Under the pieces are notes generated by a model. That model was not told where the DNA came from. It ran no database searches and worked only from the letters and a program-made list of their open reading frames with translations. Source: Nephromyces sp. MM_2019 (lineage: Eukaryota; Apicomplexa; Aconoidasida; Nephromycida). Taken from it: a stretch of DNA of 57,717 nt. The position numbers and the translations under genes are program-made. Within the stretch, counting starts at the first letter, position 1. Each line of letters opens with the position of its first letter. Where the stretch lies: positions 1 to 57,717 of the forward strand of contig JADHZB010002130.1 of NCBI GenBank assembly GCA_015657535.1, in the 5' to 3' direction. This document shows, in pieces, positions 12,841-25,209 of the stretch.

Positions 12841-13570
12841 TTAAGCCTTCTTTAATCTATAACAATTCATTTTGAGGGCCTAAAAAATAATTATACATAT
12901 TTAGCTGCGAAATATGTATAGGTGTGGTATGCAAAATTTTTCTTAGGCTCTTCCGTCTAATAATTATTTTTCATCGCATATTTCTAAAAATATCTCCTCT
13001 TTATATGAAATTAATTCTTATATCATAAAACTAAATGCTTTGCTAAGACGGCTCTGATATACTGTGCATAAACAGTTCTACCCTTGCATATAAATCTGAA
13101 AGAAATTCTACCCTGCTTACCAATCTTAAAAATAGTGACCTAAGAACTAGCGGCACACTAGTAATTACGTGTAATACTGTATATAGAAAATAAGGATTAA
13201 CAAAAAGCATATGTATAATAATGAAAAAGAGCAGTAGCCGATAAAAAAGCCTATAAATTAAAGACTTTCTAGGTTGAAACGCTTTTTCGCTATTATCTTC
13301 GTCCGCTTGCCTGTAGGCGAAAATAGTGATATAGGTGCTTTTTGTAACTATTTCCCAATATTGATTGAATGCAGTAAATTGTGAGAGGTAAGCTATATTG
13401 GCTAAAATTTCGCAAGTATGGAAAATATTTTCAGTAGCTCATACTTTAGAATCGCATTGTTTACATACATAACACAAACTAAAAAGTATAATAAGTCAAT
13501 TTCACCCTCTTTTTTACAATGCAAAAATGCTTTCCGTTTTTAGAACTTCTAATTTTGGTAGCTGTGTCAT
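12841..13570 (-). CDS. Small hydrophobic protein, 93 aa, three exons
   Basis: Unknown. Coding order: exon 1 13570-13518 starts with ATG (MTQLPKLEVLKTESIFAL) and stops at a gtaaaa donor in phase 2. Exon 2 13310-13121 has acceptor cgcctacag and donor gtaagc, and is open for 63 codons. Exon 3 12879-12841 follows acceptor attattttttag and ends RLKKA with TAA. The total is a multiple of three. Exon 2 has a charged start (QADEDNSEKAF) and then a long hydrophobic stretch with LLLFFIIIHMLFV and YTVLHVITSVPLVL, probably two membrane passes, with Arg-rich flanks. An alternative third exon after the acceptor near 12992 would give a different short tail. Introns of 207 and 241 bases are in keeping with nearby genes. 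Confidence 0.55.
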
Positions 13571-14204
13571 GGCTAAGTCTAATGGCATAAAAACGTTTTT
13601 AAACTTTAAACAATGTAATACACAGACTTATTAAGTTTATTTCAAAACCAAAAATTTTGGCGCCGCTGTGTACTAATTTTATAATCCTGCCCAGTTTACC
13701 AAAGTTTTGAAAAAGTTGTGTTGTCCAAAACTACTTTACATGGTCTATTTACATGAAATTAGTATTGCTTAGTGAAATTTGGTAATAAGTTTATAAGCTA
13801 GGTTTTTATTAGAATGTAATAAAATGAAACTTTGCGGTGTTTTGATAAGATTAAGACATTAACGCTTTCTGCTTTAAAAACTTTGAAAAGCTAGATTGGC
13901 TATTCAAAAATCGATAAGAAGCATTTGCGGCACATCTGGCTGACTGCAAACTAATTAGATGGAGCGTTCGTTGAAGCAATTTTTTTAGCAAACTGCAAAA
14001 GTTTAAAAGCTATTTTGATGAAATGAATTACTATTGATGGGAGAAAGAGAGAGCTTCCATATTTATTTAACGTTTTATGCGCAGCAAGAAAACACAACTC
14101 TGCACTTTTTTGAGCAGTACTTGATAATTTATTATTTTCATTTCATCGCCCGTTCAAGTCACTCTATGGTAAACCTATTTCATTTACCTGCTTTAGCTGT
14201 GACA

Positions 14205-14325
14205 GAAGTTCATTTTACAAACGTTATAAACCATTTTCAAAACTAATTATTGCATAGTAATGTTTGGAAGTTCATTTTAAAAACTTTGCAAACCGTTTTC
14301 AAAACTAATTATCGCATGGCAATTT
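14205..14325. repeat. Imperfect tandem duplication, 62-bp period
   Basis: A unit beginning GAAGTTCATTTTA at 14205 recurs at 14267. The copies share most positions, with scattered substitutions (ACGTTATAAACCATT against ACTTTGCAAACCGTT). The divergence suggests an older duplication than the one at 673-778. Confidence 0.8.
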
Positions 14326-14556
14326 TTTGCTACTGACCGATTCGTAACTTTCAAAGACTCACTAGCGTCCAATGGGCTAAAAATTGTATTTGTTTCACAG
14401 GAAATATCTCGGGAATCTGCTTTTACTTCGGTTAGCAAATTTTCTGTTTGCATACCCTTATTAATTGATGATGGCTAAAAATATTGAACGAAATTTTGAT
14501 CCACTATGCTTAAAAAAGTTTAAGTTAAAAAAAGCTTTGAAGTTTTTCAACTTAAA

Positions 14557-14603
14557 AAAGCAAACCAAATTTTCATATTCATTTTGAAAGTTTGGTTTGC
14601 TTT
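14557..14603. repeat. Inverted repeat, 13-bp arms
   Basis: AAAGCAAACCAAA at 14557-14569 is matched by its exact reverse complement TTTGGTTTGCTTT at 14591-14603, with a loop of about 21 bases. It lies roughly 540 bases past the - strand stop at 15143, so it could sit in or after that gene's 3' untranslated region. Function unknown. Confidence 0.8.
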
Positions 14604-15142
14604 GTCAAAATGACTTATCTATGCCAAGTGTTTTATCTAAACACCCATAGATTTTTGCTAGCTTTACACAGAAGCAACCGTATTAAATTTACTCAAAAGG
14701 AAAGAGTGCTAACAAAAGTAACCAAACTGCCACCAAGCCCCTAAGGTTTAGTTTAAACATGTTAATGCATTTTCTGTAAAAGTTGTTTCATCAATTTTTA
14801 TAAATTTTGATGTCTATCTATAGCCAAAGCTGTTATGCAAGACGAAAAATTATACTAAATGCCAAAGAACTTTCTTTATAAAGAATTTTTTAATTTATTT
14901 TTGATGCTTTAGGAAATGTATGAAAAAATGCAAGAAAATTCTTTGAATACACAGTGGCAAGAGAATATATGATAAAAAGACTTAAATATTAAACAAACCC
15001 AATAGAGAGCTTTTTGTCATAAACTCTTTTAAATGGCTTCAAAAATAAAAGCACCAAAATTTATTTCATACAAAAATACTAAGCTTTCTGTCTTTTAAGC
15101 CATACGTAAAAATATTACCATCTGCATAATCTGTTTTTTTTA

Positions 15143-18100
15143 CTAAAGAATATTCAAAATGCCCTTGCGGCAGCCTTTAGGCTTTTGAAAATAGCCTCAT
15201 TTGATTAATAATTATAGTCAAGGTAAGCCCATCTTATTATTAAAAAATTGCCAACTTTGTTGGATAATCAAAGCTAATAAAAAACAAACACAAACGCACA
15301 TTCAAGGAGCAGAATCTTTGAATGTATTCAATATTTTTCAAAATAGCTAACATTCAATAGATTTAAAAGCATTTGAAACTTTTGAAAACCCCTTTTAAAA
15401 AACTTTTTTTGCGGAGAATAAATCCTATTTTTAGCTATTAAGCGTAAGATACCGTAATTTCGCAAAAAATTCCAAGCTAACCTGTTTTGGTGATATTTCA
15501 GATACACTTTTGGTAGTAAAAACTTTCTTGCTTATTTGCTTACTCTTGGGTAAGCTGGTGACTTTTTCAATAGTATTACCTAACAGATTATTATCAGCTT
15601 TTGATTTGGACTACAAAAATGCTATTTTTGCGTTTTTATTTTTGTTTTTTTGAAAGGTGGCTATAAAAATATCCAAAATTGCCTTTTTAAAAATTTTAAA
15701 GTTTGCTTTTATTTTCTCTTGAATATATTAAAGTTTAAAATATAAAAACACTATTAAGCAGCGCGGTGTCAATTTTTGGTGCTTAATTTAAGTTTTAAAT
15801 TGCTTTTTCCAGAGTTTGTCCAGCAAAAAAAGTGAAATATCCAAGCAAAATTGTTTTGATTTGATTAATTCTAACATTCATGTTCTAAAAACCAAACTTA
15901 GCCAAAACATTGCAAATTAACCTAGGAATTTGAACCATTTGTATTTTTTGAAGCATTTGACCAAAAAAATAAACAATTTCCCTGTGAAATTTTTTTCACC
16001 AAAAATTAAACGGAGCTGCCAAAATAATATCTTGCATATAAACAAAGAATAGCCTTGATTTTTTTATTTTATTAAAAAAGCAAGGAAAGTACGTAATGGT
16101 TTAAAATTAAGCATAAATAGCTTTTAGATAAAGACTTTGTAATAATTTTTAGGTACCTTTGTCAAACTCTTCGTCGCCGGAAGTTTCTTCCAAATTTTCA
16201 GTCTAAAAAAAGAAAATAAGCAGCAATTAATAGTACAATCACATTTTGAGCTCAAGATCCATTGATTTTTTGGTATTAAAAAGACGGTTTTGCATACTCT
16301 AGCAAATGCTTTGCCGGATTTTAATGCAAGGTTAACGCACAAACATAAATTTGGAATATAATAAAGCCAATCAGCTTATAGCTTGTTATTTCAATATGCA
16401 ATGAAGCAAAAACAATATACAAAATTTATTGTATTTGATGACTAAAAAGCCCAATGGACGTCTTTTATACACTCTTTTTGCTTTTATTGCATTTATTTAA
16501 AGGCTTTTATCTACTGAATCTCTTAAAGATTAAAAGTTTTCATCGCTACTTTGAGGTATAATATAAACAAAATATACGGAATTCCTTGTTTTAAACTCCA
16601 ATTATATCAGAAAAAAGTACATTTTTAGGGGAATCTAAGGCTCTATAAATCTATAACCATTAAAGCTGCCGCAGTTACCATTTTTTTGCACAAAAATTTA
16701 ATGATTCCACGGTTAAAGACATTTATATTTTTGAAATAGTTTTCTTTCATAATTTATGAAATAACTGCAGTGTTATAAAGTAGCTAAACAGAACTGCTCT
16801 TTAAAACGTTTTTTTGTAGTATTTGTGGCAAAAATAAGCGACTAGCAAGCGAAAACCACATCGCTAATTTTACTAAATTAAATTGCTTTTTAAATACATT
16901 TCAACCTACCTTCTGCTCAAGGTTATTTGCATCATCAGTATTTGACTTTTTTAAGGCAGTAATGCGAGTGTTAATATTTTTCAAAGAGCTTGCTAGCTCT
17001 GATAACTTCATGTTCTAAAAAAATAAAATTTAGCAATATATCTTCAATCAAAAAGTATTAGCCGCGCAATTAAACTTAAAACCCAAAGTTTTTTTTTCTT
17101 TTTATGATTAGTTGAACATGTACCTAAATCCCATAACTGACACAAAAAGTACTAGCTTTTAGTTTATATCCTTACAACACTTTTTTCTTGACGTAATTTG
17201 ATTTTGCCAATTTTCGTCCGCTTTAATAGCAACGCTCTATTTTGTTTAGCTTTTGCATAATCCAAAACAGATTTGAAGTGTTATCTTTATAATTTATAGT
17301 TTAAGCAGCTGCCCCGCCGCTATGTTCAAAATTTTCCGGTATTCATCGCTTTTACAAAGTTATATGCCGCGCCGCATTCAAAGCTCATAGCTCTGAGGAC
17401 TTATATATCAATTTTTAGATTATTCAAAAATAACAAACCTCTTGTGTATGGCGCTGTACAACAAGCTCATAATCAGAAATTCTCTTTTTAAAGATGTGTA
17501 TCTCTTTGAGCAATCTGCAAAGACACAATCAGGCAAAAATGTTTTTGCTTTTGAACTTGCTCTTTTACTTTTGAAAAACATCAATAATTTAAAAACAAAT
17601 TATGATTATAAAGCAACCAATGCACAAACTTAGTTTTAGCTTAATAAAAGAGTGAAAGCACACATTTTTTGAATACAAAAAACTGCGAAAATAGCATAGA
17701 GTCTATGTATACTAAACGGCAGAGTACTATTGCTAAATTGTAAAAACATGCCATCAGATTTTAAGCGTCAAACGCATGTTCCAATCTTCTGAAACTATCC
17801 AAACTTTGCTTCAAAATAAAATAGCAAGCAATTTTGGGTTATTTAAAATAAATTAAAGCAAAAAATAGTTGCAGTTAATCAAATTCAGCAACTTTTCAAA
17901 ACATTTGTGACAGTTCGTCAAATCTTGCAAAAACTCGCGAGAAGTAGCTTAAATGCAATAATTTGTATCCAAAAAAACCATACTCAAGACCGGTATAAAA
18001 TGTAAAAAACGACTGCATTTAAAATATATTTTAATTCTTTAAAAAATTGCCAAAGACATATAAACTGCAGGTAATTTTTGATCTTCATATATTTTTGGAG

Positions 18101-21100
18101 GCTAAAATTAATTAAAAAAAAATTCAATACTCTTTAGCCATTTTCTTACTCTTTTTTTTGAAAGGTAAGCTGCTCAATATTTACTTTTAGAGCTGCATTT
18201 TCCTCTTTTAATAATATTTCCTACATATAGGCACAAAACCAATCAAAAATATGATGCTGACCTCCAATTTTATATAAAGCCAGTGTGCATTGAAACAGGA
18301 AAAAATGACGTAAATTTTTGCGCAACACTTTTAATACTTTATTCGGTGAAAAGCTTGGTAAGTAGCAACAAAATTTTCAGATTCAAGCAAATGCCTGAAG
18401 TTAAACATTTTAAATTAAAAAATACAAATTCTGCCTGCTTTGGCTTCTCAAAATTTTTATTTATTTTTTTAACTTGAATAAGCTCACTTAGTCCTGGAAA
18501 AGGTATTCAGATAACACTATTGTTTTGTTGGTATTTTAAAACCGTTTATGCTCTTATTAATTTAATTTTAAATGATGAGTATAGATGCTTGTTGCTACAT
18601 ATATATTTGGTCTATCAAAGGTATTTATAATTTTGAATATAAAATGATAGCTTGTTTGAAAATTTTCTGATCTAAATTATAGCTTACTTGCTCTGAGGGT
18701 CTAAAAGTATTTTGGTTACTATCTGGGTACGAATTTAGCTTATTTTTCTGCCAAAATCAAACAATTTAGGTGAAAAATTTGTATTTCTTGAATTTCAAAT
18801 TTTTAAATCAAATTTTCATTAAATTTTTTAAAATTTGATGTAAAAATTTGAAATTCAATTGTTTCTTCATTTAAAACTTATTTTAACAAATCTTTTCAAG
18901 CAGATCAATTAAAAACAATGCGTTCAAATAAAAATGCTAAAAAAATGACGTAATAAATTAAAGGCTTTTTTATATTGAAAATAATATAATATTTTTTTTG
19001 GTGATGAAATAAGAGTTTCAGCAAGCGTATTTACGTATTCTAATATTTCATCTTCATAATCAGAGATTTTTCGTTCAGCAGTTTCTAATCTTGATGCGAA
19101 ATCCTGTATAGTCTGAAAATAAGAATTTTTAACATTATTCTAATGTGCTAATGAATTTGAAAAACTCGAAACTTCATGCAAATTCCCTGCTAAAAAAATA
19201 CAAATTTTTGCCTAATCACGTCTTGAGTGTATACAACAAGTAAACGCCATTAATTCCTCGAAAAAATTTGATGTAGAACTTTAATTTAAAAAATAGCGTG
19301 AATTTACTTTGGTTAGATACTTTTCAGCTGTTTAAAAAAAGGCGTGAAATTTTCTTTAAATTTCGTATTAATATCATTGAAATGTAGAAAAATTTGCTAC
19401 AATTTTTTTTCGGTTGATTTAGACATAGAAATTAAATTTTTTAAATTTTGTCTGCAACGCTTTGTTTACAAGTTTCTTTTAGCCTTTTAACAAACAATAA
19501 ATTTTAATTTAACGCTACACAAAAAACATTTGGTTTTTTTTTATCAATGAAGCACATAATGGAGCATGCTTGAGTGTAAATACACTGCACCAATTTTTTT
19601 CAATTTTTTTACACAAAAAATTATTTTTAAAAAAAGTATTTAACATACGGCAGTATAAATCATTTTAAATATATTTAATTATATAAACTATTAACTGAAA
19701 AATTGTTAATATAATACTGCTTCAAAACTTTCAGCAGCATGCTAGCTTTATAGCACTTTTTAAATTAAAAAATATTCTTTAGCCCCTGATGATGTATTTA
19801 TTACCTTTTCAAGGCTTCTAATTTCATGTCCACTAGCTTTTTTTATACTATCATATTGCTTGTTGGTTAATGATATCTGAAAAAAATATGCTAAAAGATT
19901 TTATACATAAGCAGCAAAGCAAATTTTTTTGTGGCTAATTATAAAACGAACTTCTTTATCCTGCTTTTTAGTTTTATTTATGAAGAAATGCTGTTTCACA
20001 AAGCCATGCCTAGAGTTTTTTATTTTTTTTTATATTTGATATACTTGTATTTGCAAAAAGTCTTCCGTGTGTATATTTTTTCAGCGTAATATATAAAAAA
20101 CGCAAATACTTTAGGCAGTTGATGTTTTTAGCATTTTTTTTGGTATATTCGCTAAATCCCTTACAACTTGAAAAAAGCAGCATAAAAAAATTATATGCTT
20201 ATAAATCTTGAACTTTTCATTTGCAAAGAAATCCTCCTAATGATGATAAGATTTTTGATTAAAATATTTTGACCTAAAAAATATTTATTTTAGTAAATTC
20301 TGATTATTATATACACTACTTTTTCGTTAAAAAAAATTCTAGAATTGAGGTATTTAAGTTTAAACCAACCAGTGTATCTTGAAAGCTGGCTCGCTGCTTT
20401 TTAAGGGACAATCCAAAATTATAAATAGCAAGTAAAAATATATCAACATTATCCAATATTTGTCTAGCCAGCGTTAGGTCTTTACAGTTACTTTTTACTG
20501 GCAGAAAATAAAGAGCAGGTCTTTTTTAAATCATTAAATATACGGATAAAAGCATGTGTTTCACTTAGCACGCCTTAATTATTTATGAGCAGATCTTTGC
20601 CAACGATAAGTTTTAAAAAATATTATATAACTTGCGCTTTGCTTGTTTTTTTTTATTTTTCAATATATAAACCTTTAAATTATAATTTTAAGGCAATCTT
20701 TTACTAAATTGGGTTTTTTAAAAAGTGGCAAAAAAACCCAATATAATTAAGAAGCTATTCTACGTGCAGCAAGTTAGAAATTTTATTTAATTTATACGGT
20801 GCCATTGATTCAACGAAATATTTCAAAAAATCATAAATTTCTGCAAAAATAAATTGCATATTTTGAGGATTTCTAGAAATGTTTTTTTAATTTTTTTTGC
20901 ATTAACTTTAAAATGATGATTTTAAAAATTTTTAAAAAAAAACCCTTAAAGCTCGTCGCTTCCATTTTTTTTTGGTATAGCTCATAACATAGCAGATTTT
21001 AGATACCATAAACTAACTTTGCTAACATCCCAAAACTTTGCTATTTCAAAGCATAAACTCATAAAAAAATTTTGCAATTTCCAAAAGTTTTATGGGAAAT

Positions 21101-23761
21101 ATGGCTAAAAAGATCTAATTTTTGCTTTTACTACTAAAAAAAAATAAAGTTTATAGTATTTACACATAGCCTGAAACTCTTTTTCTGCACATTAAAAATT
21201 TGGATTTATAGAGCAGTTTCAAAAATAAAGTGCTTCTTTTCTTATGCTGAGCTCCAGCTTTTAGCGTAGAAACAATCTTCAAATTTTTTACCAGATACAA
21301 AAAACTGATTTCGCTGCTTGCTGAGTAAGAGTTCCAAGTTATTTTCTTCAATTAATTGCATTAAATCATCGAAATTGTTACCTAAAAAAAAGTTGGACGC
21401 ATAAATTATACTTCAAAACAAATTTTTTAAGAAAAATCTTTTGAACTTTTATTTTATCGAGAATATAAGTGAATGCGCAAAGATTTTTTGAATTTCATTA
21501 TATTTTTTGAAATTAAATAAACAAATTGCTTTTATCACTTTATACAAGCAACATAGCATCAATATGCTTTACAAAAAAGATTAAAAACTATATAAAATAG
21601 ACTTGAAATAATAGAGTAAAATTGGATTTTGCCTATTTTTTAGTTTGAAATTGTTCATTCCTCAAATTTTCGCTATTAAACGGCTTACCATATATCTCTC
21701 TTTTATGTTCGTGTTGTTCAGGAAGATATCGCGTCAATGATTCACTAATGTTTTCATGGTTGTCGACAAATAATAATTTGGTCATTTCAGAAAATTCTTT
21801 TGTAATCCACTTGGCTAATTTGAATTTTTTTCGCAGACTTGAGGTTAATTTCTTGCCTGAATCTGAAAATATTTTGTAATTATACAATTATTTGGCGATC
21901 TTGAATACGCAGTAAAGAAAACTTTTAAAAAAGAAAATGTGCGGTGATAAAAAATTTTGGCTTATTACAGACCCTTTTAAAGTTGTTATGGCAGAAAAAA
22001 GATTGAAAAAATGCATGCTTTTCCAGCAAAGTTCTCTTCTAGTATAATCCTAGACCACTATAAGCTAGGGAAGTTTGGTTAACACTTGCTTTTTTATAAA
22101 TAAAAACCATAATTAAACCATAAGAGTAGTTATTGCTGTTAGCATTATATAGCCCTCGGGGCAAAAAAAAGTGCTCGCTGCTTCTTGGGCAATCGCGTAG
22201 AGGTTTACTTCAAAAGCAATGAAAACCATAAAATTTTGCTTGAAAAGGTGGCTGGAAATTTTGGAAAAACAATTTCTACTTTCAAAGTCAATTTAAGCTT
22301 GATTTAATATTCATAAAGTTATTCGCTTTGCCCTCATTTTCTTTAAATTGCAAATAGTTTGAATTTAGTGGGGTAAAGCTCTCTTAATGGGAAAACAAAA
22401 TTGATAGGGTATTGAATTTGGCACATTGCACTAAAGAAAGCTGAAAACCCAACACTTTATAAAAAATTTACTCACGTGCTTTCCCTTTTTTAGTTAAGCC
22501 TAAGCCTACTCGAAGTAAGAAGCTTAACTTTTTGGCGGCTAAAATGAAGCATATGCATTCAAAGGAGTGCTAATTAAGAAAAAAGTGTTCTAGCGCTATA
22601 AAAAGGAAATTGATTAAAATTACCTCTTTTTGGTATCGCCTTATGCGGCGGCTATATGAATTTAAAATTTTAATAGCAGGAAAAAATTTATACTTAAATG
22701 TGGGGAAGAATATAAGTTGTTTAAAAAATGTTACATGAAACACCGCTTATTTTTGTTTATACTTATTTGCTTCATTTCAAGTCAAAAAGGTGGTAATTAA
22801 GCTTATATAAAAGGTTAAGCCTTTAATGCTTATATGTAACTGTTTGCTCTGTTTTTTAAAGAGCATGAAATAAAGGTCATGGATAAAAATTTTTGAACAA
22901 TTTTTTACCTTTTTCTTCAAAGTTGGCCTCTAACCTCCAATCAATTCCTTCAATACCAGTTAAATCTTCTTCAATTGGGAGCCCCTTATAAAAGGGAAGC
23001 GGGCCTAATTCCTTTTCGTAGGGATCATAGCCCATAATCATATATGTTCCAAACTGAAAAATATTTCAAAATTTTTTTGTGAAATCTTTAACAAAAATAA
23101 GCGGCTTCGTAGTTTCCCAAGAAATTTTTTTAATAAGTAATTTTTACCTTACAAAAAACCTGTTGTTATCTCCAGGAATAGTGAGAAACTTACTATATTG
23201 CGTAAACATATTTCTAATCAGTAAAATTTTTTTCAATAGTTTCCTGACCTAGAAAGATATTTTTTTAATTTTACTTCATTATGCAAGGATATCAATGCAG
23301 TAGAAAAGCTTTGAAATTGAAGCAAATTGTTTGCTCAAATGCATTGAAGGTTATTAAAAGTTGGTATTGGTTTTAAATCTTGGTAAAGCAATACTTATCG
23401 CTATAGAAGTTTCCTTTATCTAAATTGTGAGTAATGTCTTCTAAATTTACAAAAACTATCTCTCAGCAGTAGTCATAGCGAAAAAAATTTTACTCATTCA
23501 ACAAGACTAAATAAAACACGAAATAAATTTGCTTTATGCATAATTACTTTAAAAAATGGTGAAATATCCAAATTAGAAACTTTTTGACCAACATAATAAA
23601 AAATTTTTGATTGTAGTTTCGAAACTCCTAAGCTACTCCCTCTTGATTTTCTATAGGCAAAGTACCCTGACAACATGCTCCAAGGGCCATGGAGGATTGC
23701 CAATAGTTGCAGCTACTTCATTAACTTGCGCATCGGTGAGAGTCCCTGTCAAACGCATCAT
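15143..23761 (-). CDS. Coiled-coil protein of about 411 aa, 13 short exons
   Basis: Unknown family; nearly invisible as ORFs. Coding order: 23761-23666, 23053-22909, 21862-21689, 21381-21292, 20497-20370, 19876-19805, 19112-19035, 18220-18150, 17514-17439, 17014-16910, 16202-16157, 15597-15482 (or from 15610), 15181-15143. All junctions are GT-AG and every phase agrees; the total is divisible by three. The ATG is preceded in frame by TAA 24 bases upstream. The N-terminus is globular (NPPWPLEHVV, then GYDPYEKELGPLPFYKGLPI). Residues about 115-160 are Lys-rich. About residues 215-345 look like coiled coil (ASRLETAERKISDYEDEIL, EEILLKEENAAL style heptads). The C-terminus is Lys/Ser-rich and ends CRKGILNIL. 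At exon 12, AG choices at 15611 and 15598 compete: the second keeps phase. Could be a cytoskeletal or centrosomal structural protein (inference). Confidence 0.75.
18788..18858. repeat. Inverted repeat, 29-bp arms, in an intron
   Basis: Left arm 18788-18816 (TTGAATTTCAAATTTTT...) and right arm 18830-18858 (...AAAAATTTGAAATTCAA) are reverse complements with a single mismatch and a 13-base spacer. It lies in the intron between the exons at 19035 and 18220 of the coiled-coil gene. An RNA copy would fold into a long hairpin. It could be a remnant of a small inverted-repeat element. Confidence 0.9.
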
Positions 23762-23895
23762 AGTGAGGCGCGAAGATAATGCTTAAAGTATAATAAAATG
23801 CTGTTAACAAATTGGAACTCTTGAGCGAATTATTAATGCTTACCATGGCCAGTCCTCTTAATATATTACACCGCCTAATAATTGCTCAAAACTAC

Positions 23896-25209
23896 CAATG
23901 CAGCACAATTGGATAAGCAAAGCAACTGGCCCAAAAATAGTGATAAAAATATTCTGTATTGAGTTTATATTTATAGTGAAGTCTCGAAAGAAAAGTGCTT
24001 TTTGGAGTGCAAATTTAATTGTAGCTAAAAGTGCGGATCTGATTTATAGTGTGTGAAAAGCATTTCATAAGGCTTTTTTGCTCTTTGTTCTTCTTATGCT
24101 GTTTTTACTAGCAAGTAATGCGCTGCATACCTCTATGTACCAAACGGCTTGAAAAATTTTCAAAAATCGCCCAAAAAACAACGAAATTCTCAAAGGAGAA
24201 AAAAAATTGCGAACTTTTCGTCATAAATTCTAGATTTTTCCACAGCTCAATTTAAGATCATGAAAAAAAGCTAATTTCTATATTTATAAGCAATGCAAAC
24301 TATGGTATAAAATGGGTTGAATTATATGACTTCGTTTTAATTCTTATCGTTTTTTTAACCATAAAAGAAATGCTAGCCAGCTTTTTTTCTGTACAGATAC
24401 CAAAAATATGAGGTGCAATATTTAGCAGCTATCTGCTTACCCTGTAATAATAAGGCTTCATGAGAAATCAAACCATCTTGGTCCTGGTTAAATCAAGAGG
24501 TTTTTAAAAAAGTTAAGCCAGCGATTTGAAAATTGAACCAACCATATCATGGACTCAAAAATATGGTTTGAAGGTAAATTCTTCAAAAACCTTCAGTAAT
24601 CAGCACTAAGTTGAATTGCACCCACCAGGAAATATCCCTTGATATTTATAGAAGCAAAACAACTAAATATTTTGAAAATGTGCCACTCTAAAAGAAAAAT
24701 TTCAACGCAGTGAATGCTACGAATTCAACCGTGAAAAAATCTCAATTCAGTTGAACTATCAGTATATCGCTGTAACTACGACTTGCTTGTACAAAAAACC
24801 CAATAATAATAATCTAGGCTTTAAATTGGAGGTATATTAACGCTGTGTAGTAATATTGTCCACTTAGAAAGCGAGAATACTGGCTCATAAAATTACACAT
24901 CACATTGCGAATCGAGACAAAGCATAAATGGACCGTGTTTTTTCGCCACCTTGGTATTCACAAATAATCTGGGTCGCATCCTTTCTATACCCTTAAATTT
25001 CATCAAAAGGCGTATTTCTTTTATCTTTCGGCCAATTTGATTTAGGAAGCCCGTAGCATTTGCTTAGCCATTCCTGGTTAGGAAGGATAACGAATCTTGT
25101 ATGCAGCACCGCCCTTATAAAAGCATACCTGTAAAGAACCCAATCGCTGGGTCAGCGCATCCTGAACAACTTCGAGGCTTAACCCGGGTAATGTTTCCTG
25201 TTCACCCAT
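23896..25209 (-). CDS. Candidate gene with EF-hand-like segment, or upstream exons of the coiled-coil gene
   Basis: Coding order: 25209-25129 (ATG, reads MGEQETLPGLSLEVVQDAL), 25024-24904 (has RLFVNTKVAKKHGPFMLCL), 24862-24842, 24687-24626, 24483-24441, 24229-24131, 23925-23896. Phases agree at all junctions (0,1,1,0,1,1,1). The 24483 exon reads DQDGLISHEALLLQ, resembling the DxDG-I-E core of an EF-hand loop, with Ala where the final Glu is usual. No stop follows the last exon. An acceptor at 23782 (exon upper end 23781) would continue in phase straight into the coiled-coil gene, past its proposed ATG. So this is either a separate gene whose end I missed or the N-terminal 150-190 residues of that protein. 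The second exon is open in two frames, so its exact start is uncertain. Confidence 0.4.

Larger units (their letters stand above)
13571..15142. other. AT-rich intergenic region with two repeats
   Basis: About 1.6 kb between the 5' end of the small hydrophobic protein gene and the 3' end of the coiled-coil gene, both on the - strand. I found no exon with coherent signals. A 70-codon + strand ORF at 14034-14246 has no splice or family support. An imperfect direct repeat (14205-14325) and a hairpin (14557-14603) lie here. Confidence 0.45.

Noticed and set aside
14034..14246. 70-codon + strand ORF
   Set aside because: No splice signals, overlaps an imperfect duplication, and length is within chance for AT-rich DNA with this many frames.
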